Under the pieces are notes generated by a model that saw only the letters and a program-made list of their open reading frames with translations, did no database searches and was not told the DNA's origin. 9,861 nucleotides of DNA from JBELMB01 sp042088665 (GTDB lineage: Bacteria; Pseudomonadota; Alphaproteobacteria; Rhodobacterales; Rhodobacteraceae): NCBI GenBank assembly GCA_042088665.1, contig JBELMB010000188.1, positions 1 to 9,861 on the forward strand, in the 5' to 3' direction. Positions within the stretch are counted from its first letter, which is position 1. Every line of letters begins with the position of its first letter. The position numbers and the translations under genes are program-made. Shown here piece by piece: positions 1 to 6,329 of the stretch.

Positions 1-106
1 TCAGCAAAAGCCCACCGGCCTGCCCCAAAGCGCGGCGCACCCCGTCCCATCCACCGAGCCACAAACACAACAGACCAGAGGCCAGCGCGAGGCCCACAAA
101 AACCAT
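1..106 (-). CDS. N-terminus of an unrecognised membrane protein (partial)
   Basis: Only the first 35 codons lie in the window, starting at the ATG at 106-104 and running off the left edge. The peptide begins MVFVGLALASGLLCLWLGGW and continues with a short Arg-containing stretch, then Gly/Leu-rich residues. This reads as one transmembrane helix followed by a cytoplasmic loop and the start of a second hydrophobic segment. It lies 43 nt after the metallophosphoesterase stop, in the same orientation, so it is probably the next gene of that operon. A GGAGGA at 126-121 is the only ribosome-binding-like sequence and is rather far (14 nt) from the ATG. A GTG at 117-115 in another frame gives an unconvincing product that stops at the window edge. 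I do not recognise the family; a permease-like inner-membrane protein is a guess from hydrophobicity alone. Confidence 0.45.
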   Translation of the reverse strand, partial: MVFVGLALASGLLCLWLGGWDGVRRALGQAGGLLL

Positions 107-108
107 GG

Positions 109-127
109 TGGAGGCACTGATCCTCCA
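109..127 (-). repeat. Short inverted repeat over the ribosome-binding region
   Basis: TGGAGG (109-114) and CCTCCA (122-127) form a perfect 6-bp stem with a 7-nt loop. In the minus-strand transcript the first arm contains the only Shine-Dalgarno-like GGAGG of the downstream partial gene, and its ATG follows the second arm by 2 nt. The stem could hide the ribosome-binding site. That is an inference from a short element. Confidence 0.35.
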
Positions 128-149
128 GCCAGACCCTGCGGAGGGTTTC

Positions 150-1010
150 TCAGGCATCAGGCGTGCGGAAGGGTTCGGCAGCGATGCGGAAATAGCGGTG
201 GCCTTCGCCCCGTGCCCAGTTGCGCAAGTCGATATTGAGCATGTCGTCGGGCTCGTGGGTCTGCACCGAATAGGTGTCGCCGCTGAAGGTGAACTCCAGG
301 AAACCGACCCAAGGCGCGCCGCCCCATGCGCCGCCGCTGGACAGGAACGCAGTGCCCGGCGCCCAGATATGGGCGATGCCGTGAAAGATCATGCGCTTGT
401 CGCGGTGCAGGTGGCCAGAGGCGATGAACTGAACGTTTGCCTGCTTGAAAAGCCCCAGATAGTCGGCGCGCGGTTCTGGTGTGACGGTGGCAGAGGTCGT
501 GGCGTCGTCCTCCTCTGGATGATGCGCGAAGAACGGCACATGGGTGAAAACGCCGATGGGGCCATCATGCGTCAAGGCGTCGACCACCATGGCGCGCTGC
601 TCGGCTTCGGCCTCATAACCGCTTTCAAACAGGAACGGGTTCAGGCCGATAAAGCGCCAGTCGCCATGATCGAACTGCCAGAAATCCGCGCCCACCCGGG
701 TCAGGTATTCCTGACGACGCTCGGGCGTCATCTGCTGCTCGGCGTTCGCTGCGGCAGGCGAATAGCCCACGTCGTGATTGCCCGGCACTACACGGGTCGC
801 GGGCGCGGTGAAACGCTTCATCTGCGCCGCGGCAAAATCCAGATCGGCGGGCGCATGCGGGCCGTTCAGCGACAGATCGCCGGTGACGATGGCCACATCC
901 GGGTTCAGCGCATTGGCCGCCTCAAGCGCCACGTCGAAGTTGTGGTAAAAGAAAGGATGGGTGCCGCTGACATGGGTGTCAGACAGCATCACAAGGCGAA
1001 AGTCGGTCAT
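150..1010 (-). CDS. Calcineurin-like metallophosphoesterase (Icc/CpdA type)
   Basis: A 286-residue cytoplasmic metallophosphoesterase with every block of the two-metal active site. These are D11-x-H13 in LSDTHVSG, D45 in VTGD, GNHD at 77-80, H157 in the FTHVPFF stretch, and GHLH at 199-202. The family hydrolyses phosphomonoesters or diesters. The order and length match the class III cyclic-nucleotide/glycerophosphodiester group (Icc, CpdA, GpdQ), but the substrate cannot be read from sequence. There is no signal peptide or membrane segment, so it should act in the cytoplasm. The ATG at 1010 has AGGA 7 nt upstream. The gene follows SBP1 by 55 nt, across a terminator-like hairpin, so its expression may depend on readthrough. 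Its place behind binding-protein genes suggests it processes imported cargo or a cyclic-nucleotide signal; this is inference. Confidence 0.9.
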   Translation of the reverse strand: MTDFRLVMLSDTHVSGTHPFFYHNFDVALEAANALNPDVAIVTGDLSLNGPHAPADLDFAAAQMKRFTAPATRVVPGNHDVGYSPAAANAEQQMTPERRQEYLTRVGADFWQFDHGDWRFIGLNPFLFESGYEAEAEQRAMVVDALTHDGPIGVFTHVPFFAHHPEEDDATTSATVTPEPRADYLGLFKQANVQFIASGHLHRDKRMIFHGIAHIWAPGTAFLSSGGAWGGAPWVGFLEFTFSGDTYSVQTHEPDDMLNIDLRNWARGEGHRYFRIAAEPFRTPDA

Positions 1011-1028
1011 TGGGAAGTCCTAGGCTGT

Positions 1029-1058
1029 CAAAGAAACAGGGTGGCCCGAAGGCCACCC
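1029..1058 (-). terminator. Hairpin with UUCG loop and U-rich tail after SBP1
   Basis: On the minus strand GGGTGGCC (1058-1051), loop TTCG (1050-1047) and GGCCACCC (1046-1039) form a perfect 8-bp stem closed by a C-G pair on a UUCG tetraloop, an exceptionally stable loop type. The following TGTTTCTTTG (1038-1029) is U-rich. It begins 7 nt past the SBP1 stop. It has the form of an intrinsic terminator. Because the metallophosphoesterase starts 29 nt beyond the stem, it may be a partial terminator that lowers distal expression. Confidence 0.75.
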
Positions 1059-1065
1059 CTTAGCG

Positions 1066-2640
1066 TCAGTTTTCAGTGAAAGAGATGTTGTAGTCGCGGA
1101 AATCCATCCAGAAGAAGCTGTAAGGCGTCCACTGCAGGTCCTTGCGCACGCCGTAGATCTCGATCGGGCGGTACATGATCAGGGCTGGGTTCTGCTCCTG
1201 CCACTCGTCCAGACCTTCGTGGAAGGCCTTGATGCGGGCGTCCTTGTCCAGGGTGCGTTCAAGGATCTCGCCAGTGCGGAGGTATTCCTCGGTCGGCGCG
1301 ATGATGTCGCGGACCGCGTAGCTGGCGGATTTCTCGCCAAAGCGCCACCAGAAGGGCGACAGCGGATCGGGGATACGAATGTTGGACGAATTCAGGAACG
1401 CGTCTTGCCAGCCGAACGGGATCTGCTGGCTCCAGTTCTCCACGAATTGCAGGCTGACGTTCAGGCCCACCTCTTCCCACATGCGCAGCATGACCTGCAA
1501 AGCGCGGTCGCCGTTGACATAGTAGCCTGCGGTGACAACGACCTTGATCTCTTCGCCGTCGTATCCGGCCTCTTCCAGCAGCTGTCTGGCCTCTTGGGGG
1601 TCAAAGCCCAAAGGCTCCCGGTCGGCGTCAAAAAGATCGCCATACATCGGCCAGTTGGGGCCAGCCGGCACCTTGGCGAGGCCGTTCCACAGACGGTCGG
1701 CGATTTGCTCGCGGTCCACCGACACGATCATCGCCTTGCGGATCAGCGGGTCATGCACAGGCGAGACACGGTCGCAAGCCTGGTTCTCTTCGCCGCAGCC
1801 CACGATGAAGGTCAGCTGGTGCATGTTCTCGACTTCGATCGAGCGGGTCTCATAGTCGTCTTCGCGGTCGACCAGCTCCGCCTGATCCGGTGGGATCGAG
1901 GTGATGATGTCGTACTCGCCGGTCACCAGACCTGCGATCCGGGCCGAGGTTTCGGGCACCGCGCGGAAGGTGATTTTCGAGAACGGCGGTTTGCCGCCCC
2001 AATACTCATCGAACGCTTCCAGCACGATGTAATCGTCGGCGGCGCTGTCGGCCCAGTAGTAAGGACCCGTGCCCACGGGCGCCGCGCCAAAGCCTTCATA
2101 GCCGCGTTCCCGGTAGAGTTCAGCCGGAACAACGTGGCCGATGGTGTGCGCCAGACGGTGCAGCAACACCGGATCGGGGTATTTGGTGACCACTTTGATG
2201 GTCTCGGCGTCAACAACGGTGACCTCGGCCAGTGATGCGGCCAGAGAGTGCGGGCGCATGGGGTTTTCGCCCCAAAGACGCTCGGCCGAGATGGTGAAGG
2301 CCACGTCTTCTGCGGTGACCTCGGGGCCGTGGTGAAACTTCACACCCTGGCGCATTTTGAATTCCCAGGTCAGATCGTCGATCTGGGTCCATTCGGTGAA
2401 GATGCCGGCAACGATCTCGGTGCCATCATTGCCGCCCGGGCCACCCAACCAGTCGCGGTTCAAGAGGCCGTCAAACAAGGACTTGCCGAGACGGCTGCAG
2501 AAGTTCGCCTCGCACACCGCCGCGTGCGAGCGTTGCAGCGCGGGCATCGCAATGGTCAGTTCGGGGCGCGGGTCGTGGCCGTCGGCGAGCGCGGTTGTGG
2601 CCATCAGTGCCGCAGCAAGGGTCAGTGCAAAGCGTTTCAT
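1066..2640 (-). CDS. SBP1: family-5 periplasmic solute-binding protein
   Basis: A 524-residue periplasmic binding protein of the SBP_bac_5 family (DppA/OppA/NikA type), the receptor of a peptide-class ABC importer. Residues 1-19 are a Sec signal peptide (MKRFALT, hydrophobic core, cleavage at ALA|D), with no lipobox Cys. The fold is seen in blocks: LTWEFKMRQGVKFHHG (91-105), PVGTGPY (188-194), EYDIITSIPPDQAEL (242-256) and ADRLWNGLAKVPAGPNW (314-330). C282 and C289 match a Cys pair in all three paralogues and may form a disulfide. C43 and C48 occur only here. The start is set at 2640, not at upstream in-frame codons: it has AGGGAGA 5 nt ahead and begins the signal peptide, whereas the longer reading would run into the SBP2 gene. 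It is clearly closer to SBP3 than to SBP2. Ligand unknown. Confidence 0.95.
   Translation of the reverse strand: MKRFALTLAAALMATTALADGHDPRPELTIAMPALQRSHAAVCEANFCSRLGKSLFDGLLNRDWLGGPGGNDGTEIVAGIFTEWTQIDDLTWEFKMRQGVKFHHGPEVTAEDVAFTISAERLWGENPMRPHSLAASLAEVTVVDAETIKVVTKYPDPVLLHRLAHTIGHVVPAELYRERGYEGFGAAPVGTGPYYWADSAADDYIVLEAFDEYWGGKPPFSKITFRAVPETSARIAGLVTGEYDIITSIPPDQAELVDREDDYETRSIEVENMHQLTFIVGCGEENQACDRVSPVHDPLIRKAMIVSVDREQIADRLWNGLAKVPAGPNWPMYGDLFDADREPLGFDPQEARQLLEEAGYDGEEIKVVVTAGYYVNGDRALQVMLRMWEEVGLNVSLQFVENWSQQIPFGWQDAFLNSSNIRIPDPLSPFWWRFGEKSASYAVRDIIAPTEEYLRTGEILERTLDKDARIKAFHEGLDEWQEQNPALIMYRPIEIYGVRKDLQWTPYSFFWMDFRDYNISFTEN
1082..1224. repeat. Near-identical direct repeat, copy in SBP1
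   Basis: These 143 bp, encoding the C-terminal end of SBP1, align without gaps to 4499-4641 in SBP3. I count six differences by eye (about 96% identity). The match falls off sharply beyond the copy end at 1224. The SBP2 gene does not share it at this level. Confidence 0.85.
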
Positions 2641-2645
2641 TGATG

Positions 2646-2652
2646 TCTCCCT
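2646..2652 (-). promoter_or_regulatory. Ribosome-binding site that fixes the SBP1 start
   Basis: AGGGAGA on the minus strand lies 5 nt before the ATG at 2640. It selects the start that yields a signal peptide over the 72-codon upstream extension. Confidence 0.8.
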
Positions 2653-2661
2653 GGTGGGTTG

Positions 2662-2686
2662 GGAGCGCGTCGGTCTGGCGCGCTCC
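2662..2686 (-). repeat. Intergenic hairpin between SBP2 and SBP1
   Basis: GGAGCGCG (2662-2669) and CGCGCTCC (2679-2686) form a perfect 8-bp stem with a 9-nt loop, beginning 7 nt after the SBP2 stop. There is no U-tract after it; the SBP1 ribosome-binding site follows within about 10 nt. It is better read as an mRNA-stabilising or processing hairpin than as a terminator. The rest of the 53-nt spacer holds nothing else recognisable. Confidence 0.7.
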
Positions 2687-2693
2687 GTCTCGA

Positions 2694-4283
2694 TTAATTG
2701 TTGCAGGTGGCGGTCACGTTCTCGGCGCGGAAGTCCATCCAGTAGAAGCTGTAGGGCTCCCAGCCGAGACAATCGCGCGTGCCCAGGATCTCGATGGGGC
2801 GGTAGAAGATCATGCCGGGCAGCTCGTCCTGCCAGATGTCCAGGGCGCGGGTCCAAAGCTCCTTGCGGACTTCGACATCAAGCGTTGACGAGATCGCCTC
2901 GCCGACCTCGCGATAGTCATCGGAGAGCTTCAGGATGCCGTTGGTCTGGTAGAAGCTGGTGTCTGGCCCATAGTTCCACCACCACGGCGAGAGCGGATCC
3001 GGCACACGCAGGTTGGCCGAGACCAAAAACGCGTCTTGGGTCTCGCCATAGGGACGCTGCTGGGACCAGTTTTCCTTGAAAAGCAGCGACACATTCAGGC
3101 CCGCAGCCTCCCACATCTGATGCATCACCTGCAACGCGCGGTCGCCGTTGACGTAATAGCCCGCGACAACCGCCACAACGATCTCTTCGCCGTCATAGCC
3201 CGCCTCGGCCATCAGCGATTTGGCCTTGTCCACGTCATAGGCCAAGGGTGTGCGGTCGGCCTCGAAGAGGTCACCGTAGAAAGGGAAATTTGGGCCTGCA
3301 GGCACCTTGGCCATGCCGTTCCACAAACGGTCCGCGATCTTCTCACGGTCCACTGCATGGACCATGGCTTGGCGCAGGCGCTTGTCTTCCAGCGCCGAGG
3401 GCTTGGCGGCGCATTCTTCTTCGGTCCGCTCGCCGCAGCCGGAGATAAAGGTGAGGATATGCATGTTCTCCACCTCGAAGGCGGCGGTGCGATAGCCGTC
3501 TTCGCGGTCGATCAGCTCGGCCTGATCGGGGGGCACCGAGGTGATGATATCGTACTGCCCCGTCACAAGCCCAGCGATGCGCGAGGAGTTCTCGGGCACG
3601 GCCTTGAACACGATGCGGCTGAAGGGCGGTTTGGAGCCCCAATAGTCATCGTTGGCCACCAGGACCAGCTCATTGCCCTGCTCGTACTTGTCCCACTTGT
3701 AGGGGCCAGTGCCGATAGGGGCGGCGGCAAACCCCTCGGGGCCAAGCTCGCGGTAGACATCCGCTGGCACCACATGGCCGATCACATGAGCCAGGCGCTG
3801 AAGCAGCACCGGGTCGGGCGCCTTAGTGGTGATGCGCAGTGTCACATCATCGACGATGTCGACCGACGCGAAAGAGCCCGCCATGGCGTGCGGACGCAGC
3901 GCCTCGGGGCCCCACAGGCGTTCAGCCGAGAGCGTGAAATGCACGTCTTCGATGGTCATCGGGTTGCCATTGTGGAAGACAACGCCTTCGCGCATCTTGA
4001 ATTCCCAGGTCAGATCGTCGATCTGCGTCCATTCGGTGAACAGGCCCGGCACGATTTCGGTGCCGTTGCGGTTCGGGCCATTGGCCCAGTCGCGGTTCAG
4101 AAGGCCGTCCATCACGGATTTGATCACGCGGCTGTCATAGTTTGATTCAGCCACCGCCGGGTGGGCGCGCTGGATCAGGTTCATACCGATCACCAGTTCA
4201 GGGCGATCGTCGTGGCTGTCGGCGAACACCGGCGCCGAGGTCAAAAGGGTTGCGCCCAGCAGCGCAGCGGTCACACGTTTCAT
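2694..4283 (-). CDS. SBP2: family-5 periplasmic solute-binding protein (diverged paralogue)
   Basis: A 529-residue SBP_bac_5 receptor. The signal peptide (MKRVTAALLGATLLTSAPVFA|D) cleaves near residue 21 and no lipoprotein Cys follows. It shares the family blocks of its neighbours: LLNRDW (61-66), LTWEFKMREGVVFHNG (91-106), QRLAHVIGHVVPAD (162-175), PIGTGPYKW (189-197), YDIITSVPPDQAEL (244-257), AKVPAGPNF (325-333) and GYYVNGDRALQVM (375-387). It differs in many surface positions, in carrying LQRLAH where the others have LHRLAH, and in the C-terminal 40 residues. It has the common C283/C291 pair plus its own C505 and C527, possibly a second disulfide. The start at 4283 has AGAGG 9 nt upstream. 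It is the middle gene of the tandem trio, so it is likely co-transcribed with SBP3 and SBP1. Its divergence suggests a different ligand preference from SBP1 and SBP3; this is inference. Confidence 0.95.
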   Translation of the reverse strand: MKRVTAALLGATLLTSAPVFADSHDDRPELVIGMNLIQRAHPAVAESNYDSRVIKSVMDGLLNRDWANGPNRNGTEIVPGLFTEWTQIDDLTWEFKMREGVVFHNGNPMTIEDVHFTLSAERLWGPEALRPHAMAGSFASVDIVDDVTLRITTKAPDPVLLQRLAHVIGHVVPADVYRELGPEGFAAAPIGTGPYKWDKYEQGNELVLVANDDYWGSKPPFSRIVFKAVPENSSRIAGLVTGQYDIITSVPPDQAELIDREDGYRTAAFEVENMHILTFISGCGERTEEECAAKPSALEDKRLRQAMVHAVDREKIADRLWNGMAKVPAGPNFPFYGDLFEADRTPLAYDVDKAKSLMAEAGYDGEEIVVAVVAGYYVNGDRALQVMHQMWEAAGLNVSLLFKENWSQQRPYGETQDAFLVSANLRVPDPLSPWWWNYGPDTSFYQTNGILKLSDDYREVGEAISSTLDVEVRKELWTRALDIWQDELPGMIFYRPIEILGTRDCLGWEPYSFYWMDFRAENVTATCNN

Positions 4284-4310
4284 CTTGTTGAGCCTCTTGT
4301 TTGTCGGGGT

Positions 4311-4445
4311 CCCGGCAGAAACCGGGGAGCGGAATTGGGCCCTGCGCTTGCCAAGCCCAAGCGTCAGGACCCGGGGGGCGCCGGCACTCCAGCGCTCGCG
4401 CGCGCCCAGAGCACACGAGCGGTTCTTTCAATCGGTGACGAACCG
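4311..4445 (-). other. Hairpin-dense SBP3-SBP2 spacer
   Basis: The 199-nt gap between SBP3 and SBP2 has no credible gene but is full of inverted repeats. CCCGG 4311-4315 pairs with CCGGG 4322-4326. An imperfect 13-bp stem at 4337-4372 pairs CCTGCGCTTG with CAAGCGTCAGG (one bulged T), extended by GGG/CCC across a mismatch. CGCTCG 4393-4398 pairs with CGAGCG 4416-4421. CGGTTC 4420-4425 pairs with GAACCG 4440-4445; these last two stems overlap by 2 nt and so compete at the edge. The 9-bp hairpin listed separately follows. Likely roles are mRNA processing or stabilisation that sets SBP3 above SBP2, or a 3'-UTR-derived small RNA. Both are inference. Confidence 0.5.
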
Positions 4446-4450
4446 AAATC

Positions 4451-4472
4451 GGCGCGCCCTGAGGGGCGCGCC
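4451..4472 (-). terminator. Strong hairpin after SBP3 (terminator or mRNA stabiliser)
   Basis: GGCGCGCCC (4451-4459) and GGGCGCGCC (4464-4472) form a perfect 9-bp all-GC stem with a 4-nt loop, 10 nt beyond the SBP3 stop. The minus-strand sequence after it, GATTTCGGTTCG, is only moderately U-rich. It could be a leaky terminator that makes SBP3 the most abundant product, or a block to 3' exonucleases. Confidence 0.6.
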
Positions 4473-4482
4473 GTCTACTGTG

Positions 4483-6066
4483 TTATTGGCCTTCGAACGA
4501 GACGTTGTAGTCGCGGAAATCCATCCAGTAGAAGCTGTAGGGCGTCCACTGCAGGTCCTTGCGCACGCCGTAGATCTCGATCGGGCGGTACATGATCAGG
4601 GCCGGGTTTTGTTCCTGCCACTCGTCCAGACCTTCGTGGAACGACTGGATGCGCATCTCAGAGTCCAATGTGCGTTCCAGAATGTTACCGACCCGGAGAT
4701 ATTCCTCGGTCGGCTCCTGCACGTTGCGGGCGAGGTAGGAGGCGGATGGCTCGGCGAAACGCCACCACCAAGGCGACAGCGGGTCCGGGATCCGGATGTT
4801 GGACGAGTTGATCCAGATGTCCTGCCAGCCATAAGGACGCTGCTGGCCCCAGTTCTCGACAAACTGCAGACGGACATTCAGGCCCACGGCCTCCCACATC
4901 TGCATCATGACCTGCACTGCGCGGTCGCCGTTCACATAGTACCCGGCCGTCACAGCGATCACGATTTCCTGGCCGTCGTAACCGGCTTCTTCCAAAAGTG
5001 CCTTGGCACCTTCGGGGTCAAAGCCAATAGGCGCACGGTCGGCGTCGAACAGGTCGCCATACATTTCCCAGTTGGGTCCTGCGGGCACCTTGGCCAGACC
5101 GTTCCACAGACGGTCCGCGATCTTCTGGCGGTCGACGGCCATGATCATCGCCTTGCGCACCAGCGGGTTGCGAACGGCGGCCTCGCGGCCATCGCCGCGG
5201 TCACAGCCCACACCTTCTTCGCCGCAGCCGGTCATGAAGGTCAGGTGGTGCATGTTTTCGACTTCGATGGAGCGGGTCTCATAATCGCCCTCGCGGTCGA
5301 TCAGTTCGGCCTGATCCGGCGGGATCGAGGTGATGATGTCGTATTCACCGGTGATCAGGCCCGCGATCCGGGCCGAGGTTTCGGGCACAGACTTGAAGGT
5401 GATCTGCGAAAATGGCGGCTTGCCGCCCCAATACTCGTCAAACGCCTTCAGCACGATATAGTCGTCGGCAACGCTTTCGGCCCAGTAGTAGGGACCGGTG
5501 CCCACCGGGGCGGCGCCAAAGCCTTCGTAGCCGCGCTCGCGGTAGAGTTCCGCCGGAACCACGTGGCCGATCACATGCGCCAGACGGTGCAGCAGAACCG
5601 GGTCAGGATACTTCGTTTTGACCTGGATGGTCTCATCATCGATCACCGTGACCTTTTCCAGCGACGAGGCCAGATTGTGGGGGCGGATCTCAAAGCGCTC
5701 TTGGCTGATGGTGAAGGCTGCATCTTCGGCGGTCATCTCGCGGCCATGGTGAAACTTCACGCCCTGACGCACTTTGAATTCCCACGTCAGTTCGTCGATC
5801 TGCTCCCAAGCGGTGAAGATGCCGGGCACAATCTCGGTGCCGTCATTCCCGTTGGGACCGTTCAGCCAGTCGCGATTCAAAAGCCCGTCCATGACGGATT
5901 TGATGACGCGGCTGTCAAAGTTCGATTCCGCCACGGCCGGGTGCAGGCGCTGCATGGCGGCCATGGCAATGGTCAGTTCGGGGCGGTCGTCGGCCTGCGC
6001 GAAGGTGGCGAAGGACGACAGAAAGGTTGCGCCAGCCAAAAGGCTGACGGTCAGCGATTTGCGCAT
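4483..6066 (-). CDS. SBP3: family-5 periplasmic solute-binding protein (promoter-proximal)
   Basis: A 527-residue SBP_bac_5 receptor and the first gene leftward of the divergent control region. The signal peptide MRKSLTVSLLAGATFLSSFA… ends at AQA|D (residue 25), followed by the DDRPELTIAM segment common to the trio. Family blocks include LLNRDW (62-67), LTWEFKVRQGVKFHHG (93-108), LHRLAHVIGHVVPAELYRER (159-178), APVGTGPYYW (186-195), EYDIITSIPPDQAEL (241-255), AKVPAGPNW (325-333) and GYYVNGDRAVQVMMQMW (375-391). The C281/C288 pair is present. In-frame ATG and GTG codons exist upstream (to 6114). I chose 6066 because GGAGAG lies 4 nt ahead and the signal peptide starts there; the ATG at 6078 has no clear ribosome-binding site. 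Its C-terminus is almost identical to that of SBP1, even at DNA level, which implies recent duplication or gene conversion. Confidence 0.95.
   Translation of the reverse strand: MRKSLTVSLLAGATFLSSFATFAQADDRPELTIAMAAMQRLHPAVAESNFDSRVIKSVMDGLLNRDWLNGPNGNDGTEIVPGIFTAWEQIDELTWEFKVRQGVKFHHGREMTAEDAAFTISQERFEIRPHNLASSLEKVTVIDDETIQVKTKYPDPVLLHRLAHVIGHVVPAELYRERGYEGFGAAPVGTGPYYWAESVADDYIVLKAFDEYWGGKPPFSQITFKSVPETSARIAGLITGEYDIITSIPPDQAELIDREGDYETRSIEVENMHHLTFMTGCGEEGVGCDRGDGREAAVRNPLVRKAMIMAVDRQKIADRLWNGLAKVPAGPNWEMYGDLFDADRAPIGFDPEGAKALLEEAGYDGQEIVIAVTAGYYVNGDRAVQVMMQMWEAVGLNVRLQFVENWGQQRPYGWQDIWINSSNIRIPDPLSPWWWRFAEPSASYLARNVQEPTEEYLRVGNILERTLDSEMRIQSFHEGLDEWQEQNPALIMYRPIEIYGVRKDLQWTPYSFYWMDFRDYNVSFEGQ
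4499..4641. repeat. Near-identical direct repeat, copy in SBP3
   Basis: This is the partner of 1082-1224: 143 bp, no gaps, six mismatches by eye, same orientation, 3417 bp apart. Recombination between the copies would remove SBP2 and fuse SBP3 to the SBP1 tail. Confidence 0.85.
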
Positions 6067-6070
6067 AAGT

Positions 6071-6076
6071 CTCTCC
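6071..6076 (-). promoter_or_regulatory. Ribosome-binding site that fixes the SBP3 start
   Basis: GGAGAG on the minus strand lies 4 nt before the ATG at 6066. It chooses this start over the upstream in-frame codons at 6078 and 6114. Confidence 0.75.
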
Positions 6077-6219
6077 ATGTCATGAACGTTGTTTTGTTCA
6101 ATTAAGGGGAGCACCTATTTGATTCATTCTGGTGACAGTTCTTTGTGGAAAATAAATAAAGGCGCTTATTGGCGTGGATTTAACCACTCTCGCGCCAAGT
6201 GGGTATCTTGGTGTGACGT

Positions 6220-6231
6220 TTCTTCGAAGAA
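6220..6231. promoter_or_regulatory. Perfect 12-bp palindrome, possible operator
   Basis: TTCTTCGAAGAA is an exact palindrome about 155 bp upstream of the SBP3 start. It is a plausible site for a dimeric regulator, or a small hairpin in the SBP3 leader. One 12-bp palindrome is weak evidence by itself. Confidence 0.3.
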
Positions 6232-6329
6232 GCTGAGTTTGTTCTTTTTCCCAGCGAATGCCGGGCGCGCAAGGGGAGAATCAGTTTCTTGGCCTGAGAG
6301 ATGCCCTAAAGATTGTTAAATTATTGATT

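Noticed and set aside
105..1079. Plus-strand open frame of 324 codons opposite the metallophosphoesterase
   Set aside because: It is a frame shadow; the minus-strand protein has the complete metallophosphoesterase active site.
2641..2856. N-terminal extension of SBP1 by 72 codons
   Set aside because: It would overlap the SBP2 gene and put the signal peptide in mid-protein. The ATG at 2640 has a good ribosome-binding site.
1082..4641. Insertion sequence or transposon explaining the repeated SBP segments
   Set aside because: No transposase, terminal inverted repeats or target duplications are visible; the repeats are coding sequence of paralogous genes.
4285..6105. Long plus-strand open frame (606 codons) antisense to SBP3, and similar ones at 1219-2235 and 3036-4145
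   Set aside because: They mirror real genes in high-GC DNA, have no recognisable domain or ribosome-binding site, and the minus-strand products are unmistakable binding proteins.
6281..6310. Minus-strand CTCTCAGGCCAAGAAACTG resembles the 3' core of a glycine riboswitch
   Set aside because: The expected upstream GCCGAAGG-type core and the paired 5' arm are not found in the preceding minus-strand sequence, so only a short chance resemblance remains. A covariance search would settle it.
6089..6319. Possible 76-codon plus-strand gene in the divergent control region
   Set aside because: It starts at TTG without a ribosome-binding site, shows no family resemblance, and overlaps the regulatory region and SBP3 upstream elements.
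6291..6320. Plus-strand GGCCTGAGAGATGCCC recalls the CTGAGA element of a TPP riboswitch
   Set aside because: The downstream conserved ACCTGATCTGG and CCAGCG blocks are absent.
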